Of a DNA stretch of 64,000 nucleotides, positions 59,304 through 64,000 are shown piece by piece; position 1 is the first letter of the stretch; each line of letters opens with the position of its first letter. This DNA is from Cryptomeria japonica (Eukaryota; Streptophyta; Pinopsida; Cupressales; Cupressaceae), in assembly GCF_030272615.1 (NCBI RefSeq), contig NC_081414.1:915501648-915565647 (forward strand), given 5' to 3'. The position numbers and the translations under genes were made by a program. The notes below the pieces were generated by a model. It was given only the letters and a program-made list of their open reading frames with translations, searched no databases and was not told where the DNA came from.

Positions 59304-59898
59304 AATAATTTTGTACTATTTTATGTATTCATAGTAAATTTTATTGAACCATTTTTTTAACTCAACATAGTTTTAGCACATTTTCATAATTGGGATGTGA
59401 TGATAATGAGGATGTACTAAATAATAATATTTACGATGTTCAAAAATAAATCTAGAAATCATATGCATTTTAGATCATTTTATACAATAAAAGGGTTTTA
59501 ATTTTTGGTATTGGATTTTTTTTGTAGAATAATCTCAATACCTTACCTCTTTCCAAACTAGTAGCTAAATATAAGATTTCACAACACAATTATATTTTGT
59601 AGGTAGGTGCATGAAATTAAAATGAAAATTGTGAGATCTTATTGATAAAAGGGGATATAATCTCATTAGGCATAAAAATGTCCCCACAAACCCCACACTT
59701 GATGAAGTTGGTTATATAGATGGAAATAATACACACTACAATATTAGTCCTTTAACTAATGTGAGAACATGTAGAGTGTAATATTAGAATATTCCAATAG
59801 ATAGTTTTATTATATTATATTTAATACATAATGTAATTTATTAGGAGATAAAATAGGTTTTGAAGGAGCCTCAAAACCCTATAAAAAGATAACTATAG
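59304..59898 (-). repeat. Repeat X, copy 2, left part
   Basis: It aligns with 20229 to about 20855 (aataattttgtactatt through ccctataaaaagataactatag). It is interrupted by the LTR element at 59899 and ends with one copy of TATAG. Confidence 0.7.
59894..59898. repeat. Target site duplication TATAG, left
   Basis: Directly before the LTR start; repeated at 62257-62261. Confidence 0.8.
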
Positions 59899-60254
59899 TG
59901 TTTAATTTTTCAACACAAAAGATTGCAGGAAAAGCTTGCAAGATTAAATGGCAAACAGAAATGCCTTCCACAAATGAGAGTTGCACAAAAGAATGCTATA
60001 TTACTCAAACTAAAAGAATATAGAATGAATTACAATTATATAATGAGGTGCTTATAGAGAAAGTATAGACCTAAATTTAGGAGAACTAAAGTGCAAGCAT
60101 GAGCAACTAAATAAAGTTCAATTCTAAATAAAGATCAACTAGATGCAGCAAAGCTAAATTAGTTGCACAACTAAAATAATCACTCCTAAGTGAACTAAAG
60201 AAAAAATCATAACTAGTTGTAAAAAAGTAATTAATAGATAAATATGCTCTAGCA
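59899..60254 (-). repeat. 3' LTR of the small LTR element
   Basis: 356 bp, TGTTTAATT...CTCTAGCA, homologous to 61917-62256 (roughly 83-87% by eye). Confidence 0.75.
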
Positions 60255-60263
60255 CCCCACCTT
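60255..60263 (-). other. PPT of the small LTR element
   Basis: Minus strand reads AAGGTGGGG just before the LTR start TGCTAGAG. Confidence 0.6.
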
Positions 60264-61254
60264 AGTGAAACTTAGGGTGGGTAGAAAAACTCTAAATGCA
60301 TGAATGCAAAAATGGGTCTTGGCAACAAAAGTTTTGATCAGGTACCCATGTAAATACCAATAAAGTATCTCTAAGTATCTCCAACTCCCAAGAGAAACCA
60401 AGAAAGAATTAGCACCAACAGTAGAAACCCCCCATAATGCTGACAAGGGAGGGGAATGATAGGTTCACTGAAACTGTGTGTCACCATGAAGTGCATGAAG
60501 GAGAATCTAAATGTGCTAAAGAAATTACCTACAACTAAAAAAGGGCATGCAACTAATGCACACATGCATGGGACAAAAATCTCTAGGATCCAATGTTGTC
60601 ATGGAGGAACCATCACCAGACAAAGGTATGATGGAAAAATGAAATACACTACAAAACCTCCTCTGGAACTTTATAATATAGTGCATGTAGAAAATAAGGC
60701 ACAATATAATATGCAAAATCTTCAAAAACCATACGTAAGAGTGGCACTTTTATCTTAGTGTGTCTAAAAGAAAAGAAGTGCTTAAAAAGAATGTTCAAAA
60801 TGCACAAATAGGGAAAATTTCTACAAATACATTTAGGAGAGCTAAAGAGAAGCCATCCACTACAAACTGAAAATTCCCAAAAGCCTAAAAGACCGAGTAA
60901 TCAACCTTGAATTGAAATCACAAAATTATAAATAAAATTTACTCGAGGCATAATATAGAAAAATTAACAACATATGTAAATAGAGGACTCTTAGAGCTTT
61001 CCGATGATATGCAAAAGTTGAAAAAAAAAAGTCTGTTTGCCCAAGTTATGGCCCCGAAAGTGCAAAAAAAGAAGGTTGACTTCAATGGCCTATAGCAGAC
61101 ATATGAAGCAAAATTTGACAAAACCATCTACACAATCAAATCGATGCCATAATCAAATTTCCAACGATATCTCATTTGCCCTATTTTGACTTCATATGGC
61201 AAAGTAATGGGCAGAAAACCAAATGCTTCTTTTTATGGTTTGGAAGGCTTGAAG

Positions 61255-61520
61255 GGTTCCCAAAAATGGAAAATTTCTAAAAATACTAGCTTTCCAAACA
61301 TAGAGAGTTTCTAAAAATAGTAAGCTTCTGAAAAATAGAGACTTTCCAAAAATAGGAAGTTTCAAAAATAACAAGTTTCTAAAAATAGTAAGCTTCTGAA
61401 AAATAGAGACTTTCCAAAAATAGGAAGTTTCAAAAATAAAAAGTTTCTAAAAATAGAAAATTTCCAAAAATAGAAACTTATTGACAATAGAAACTTGCCA
61501 AGAAAGGAAACTTTTCGAAA
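61255..61520. repeat. Minisatellite inside the small LTR element
   Basis: Units of about 14-17 bases built on 'tttctaaaaatag' and 'ctttccaaaaatagg' repeat throughout. A higher-order unit of about 69 bp (agtttctaaaaatagtaagc...) is nearly perfectly duplicated from about 61308 and 61377. Confidence 0.8.
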
Positions 61521-61904
61521 ATGGAATCTTTGTGAATTTTTTTACAAAGAATTCCCCGATCTCTGATTTTGACAATTTGGCAAGCAATTTTAAGGTTCTG
61601 AGGCCTCCTAAGTGAGATGGTGACCTGTATTTTGGGTCAAATCACCCAAATGTTTTAGTGACACTTTTCTCGAATATTGTGCCCTCAACAAATTTGACCC
61701 CATATTTCAATTGCTTGGATTTTGATGAAACAACAATTGATCTTATAGTTTTTTGATGCTACAAATGTGATGGTGATTCTCATTTTGCTCTAAAGATAAA
61801 AAAAATTCACCCACCACCAAATCCACAAAAAGTGAACCTAGGACCCTACAACACTTCTGACTAAGGAAACCCTCAAAACTTGAGGAGGGGCTTGTTGAAC
61901 CCAC

Positions 61905-61916
61905 ACTCTGATACCA
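61905..61916 (-). other. PBS of the small LTR element
   Basis: Minus strand reads TGGTATCAGAGT directly at the LTR edge (61917), an iMet-type PBS with one change. Confidence 0.75.
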
Positions 61917-62256
61917 TGTTGAATTTTGCAACACGAAAGATTACAACACAATCTTGCAAGATCAAATGGCAAATAAAAGCACCTTCCACAAATGAGAGCT
62001 ACACAAAAGAATGCTCTATTAGTCAAAAGTAAACAATACAAAATGAATTACAATTGTACAATGAGGTGCTTATAAAGAAAGCACAGAGCTAAATTTAGGA
62101 GTACTAAAGTTGAAACATGAGGAGCTAAATAAAGCTCAACTAGATGCACAAAAGTTAAACTAGGTGCAGAACTAAAATAAGCACTCCTAAGTGAACTTAA
62201 GACAAAAAGAATAACTAATTGTAAAAAAGAAACTAATGGCCAAATATTCTCTAGAA
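61917..62256 (-). repeat. 5' LTR of the small LTR element
   Basis: 340 bp starting TGTTGAATT. The last base pair is AA where the other LTR has CA. Confidence 0.75.
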
Positions 62257-62261
62257 TATAG
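62257..62261. repeat. Target site duplication TATAG, right
   Basis: It matches 59894-59898. Repeat X resumes directly after it. Confidence 0.8.
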
Positions 62262-63018
62262 GTGCAAATGAATAGGTTTTCGTCAGGACCAAAAACCCAC
62301 TTACAAAACATTGCTTAAAGATAGAACACATATGGCTGGTCAACAACCCATTAACAACAAATATAAAGAAAATAAAATTGAATAAATCTATTGTTACATC
62401 ATAAAAGGCCATAGCTATAATACAAACTAGCTCAAAGAAACAATAGTCTTGAGCTCCAATAAAAAAATATCATTTATTAGAATGTCTTTTAACAATCACT
62501 TTTCTTTGATGTAGACTTACAAGAACCCTTCACTATCCTCAAGCTCCATCTCAATAGGAGTTGTAGGAAAAAATATGATAACCACCTTTAATATCAACCT
62601 CAATAGGATAAAAGTAGTGTAGTCTTTAAACAATCCTCTTACAACACATCACATCATCTCCCACAAAATGAGTCTCCCCCTCAATATGAAATAGCTCCAC
62701 CTTAACAGGATATACAAAAGAAGAATAGAAAAGTAGATGTTGGAACTCATCATAGCCCACAAAGACACTCTCCACCTCAATAGGAGAAATAAGGATAGGA
62801 TCAAAGGTAAGGGAAGTATAAACCCCCTTGTAGCATCTCTATATCCTTGGAGCAAGAGAATATAGGATATTCTCTAGCCCTAAAACATGGGACCCAAAAG
62901 ATGTTTTACTTAGAAAAATCTCCACCTCAATAGGTGATGCAAGAGTAAACACCATAGTAAGCACATCTTCATCCTGAAAGAGAAAGGGAGGAGGAAAATT
63001 AGAGAAGTGGGTAGTAGA
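62262..63018 (-). repeat. Repeat X, copy 2, right part
   Basis: From 'aaaacccacttacaaaacattgc' it follows copy 1 (about 20880-21588) including the spaced 'cctcaatagga' motifs near 62550, 62591, 62769 and 62921. Minus-strand TLASPIEVEIFLSKTSF matches TLASPIEVEIYLTKTSF of copy 1. Confidence 0.7.
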
Positions 63019-63063
63019 AATAATTATAAACATTGAGAAATAAAATGATTGAATAGTAATAAT

Positions 63064-63213
63064 AATGGTTTTCTTTTTTCTATTTATCCATTTATACTCA
63101 TTTTATTAAAACACAATAAACATTTAGAAATAATTATAAACTTAACCCATATTACAATTTTTGGTTAACTAGTTACTATATATCCTCCACACCTTCTATA
63201 AATCTTTTATTAG
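63064..63213. repeat. Dispersed repeat Y, copy 2
   Basis: It matches 49004-49150 in laccase intron 3 in the same orientation. It begins about 45 bases after the end of X homology. Confidence 0.7.
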
Positions 63214-64000
63214 TTGTTGGTTAACATATTTGTCTTTCCTTTAATATTTATATATTTCTTTGAAAATGATGACTCGTGCATACCCTTCATGAAAAAACAA
63301 ATGAACAAACAGTTGGGTGAACCAAGTTTCGGTTTACCCTCTGCATAAGAGTGCAGCTCCCCGTAAGATTTTCAATGAATTTTTATGCAAATAACTCAAA
63401 AAGAAACACATTTTTCACCAGAAAGTGAGAAAGGCATTCATATTCAATTAACAACACAATAAGAATGCTACAAGATAATTATGAATAAATGTAAAGCCCA
63501 TGGACTTAAACTTTGAACATTTCAATTCAATGTAAAACTTATTTTACCAAGCATACTCAAAGTAGCATAAATGTTGATCGATACTTGCTCATGCCTCACA
63601 GGACAAGGGGAATTAGAATCATTTAAACAACAATGTACCACTAATTTTCTTAGATAATAAATTCATAGACTTATGAAGAACTGATAATGAAGTAAAATAT
63701 TTTGTATACAAGCATACATCTCAACAGAGATTTCTCTATCATTCAAACGCACAGATTTGAAGACCATTAATTCTGCAATGCCAAGAAAATTAATTCTGCT
63801 AATTCAAATAAAAAAAATTTGGACCATAAACAAAGCTTGTTGAATTACATTTATAGCCTCCAGGCCCATAGTTCTTTGAAAATAACCCTAAACTTTTAAA
63901 ATCTACCCTAGAGTTAAAAGAAACTGTTTTCTTTGAACTGGAAAAAACTTAAGCGAACAACGGCCACAGACAGGATGATAGCTCATCTGTAAACTAATCA
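63214..64000. other. Gene-free end of window
   Basis: No supported gene or repeat is seen. Confidence 0.5.

Larger units (their letters stand above)
59899..62256 (-). mobile_element. Small non-autonomous LTR retrotransposon
   Basis: 2,358 bp with LTRs 59899-60254 and 61917-62256, a PPT next to the left LTR, a PBS next to the right LTR, and TATAG duplicated on both sides. The internal 1.66 kb holds no pol or gag motif; its ORFs are short and motif-free. It sits inside repeat X, and the uninterrupted site is seen in copy 1 near 20855. It must have been moved by enzymes of another element. Confidence 0.8.

Noticed and set aside
1..64000. CRISPR arrays, bacterial operons, tRNA or rRNA genes
   Set aside because: No regularly spaced short repeats with unique spacers, no prokaryotic gene layout, and no tRNA or rRNA sequence was recognised; tRNA-like matches are retroelement primer binding sites.

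Overview
The window looks like nuclear DNA of a large-genome land plant. A conifer or other gymnosperm is my best guess, inferred from long introns, many old and decayed LTR retrotransposons and a plant laccase gene; no single marker proves it. Apart from retroelement reading frames, the only clearly intact gene is a six-exon laccase on the minus strand (46801-53207). A broken partial laccase copy lies just downstream of it (about 44990-45706).

Left part (1-20223) is a nest of retrotransposons, all on the minus strand. A Ty1/copia element (gag, a protease remnant, PBS 19726-19737, LTR 19738-20223) lies against a dispersed repeat called X here. It is interrupted at 16821/16822 by a head-to-tail array of a non-autonomous LTR element: internal copy A (1-3137, cut by the window edge), LTR 3138-4037, internal copy B, LTR 15913-16821. 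Copy B is interrupted by a complete but dead Ty3/gypsy chromovirus (7257-15169) with 1.62-kb LTRs and the 5-bp target duplication GCATC. The non-autonomous element encodes a coiled-coil plus zinc-knuckle Gag-like protein and a second ORF I do not recognise; I see no polymerase in it.

Middle part (20224-44990) has no intact gene. It holds repeat X (20229-21588), a gypsy-type LTR with a PPT on its left and a PBS-like site on its right (26639-27445), copia-type LTRs and gag fragments (28140-28579, 33405-34949, 39308-40345), a decayed gag with a zinc knuckle (about 28600-30420), a second LTR-like block (30433-31426), and repeat Z in two copies. The second Z copy carries a solo LTR (36818-38285) flanked by CTGAG.

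Right part (44990-64000) holds the laccase pseudogene and gene. Intron 3 of the gene (4.09 kb) contains a 5'-truncated LINE-like insertion with a long target duplication, repeat Y, and local tandem duplications. Further right are a decayed retroelement ORF (56498-57600), a third Z fragment, and further copies of X and Y. The longer of these X copies is split by a 2.36-kb non-autonomous LTR element (59899-62256, TSD TATAG) that contains a minisatellite.

The laccase would be secreted to the cell wall and oxidise phenolics such as monolignols. The other protein-like sequences are mobile-element remains, nearly all broken by stops or frameshifts. Percent identities are hand estimates; no alignment or database search was run.
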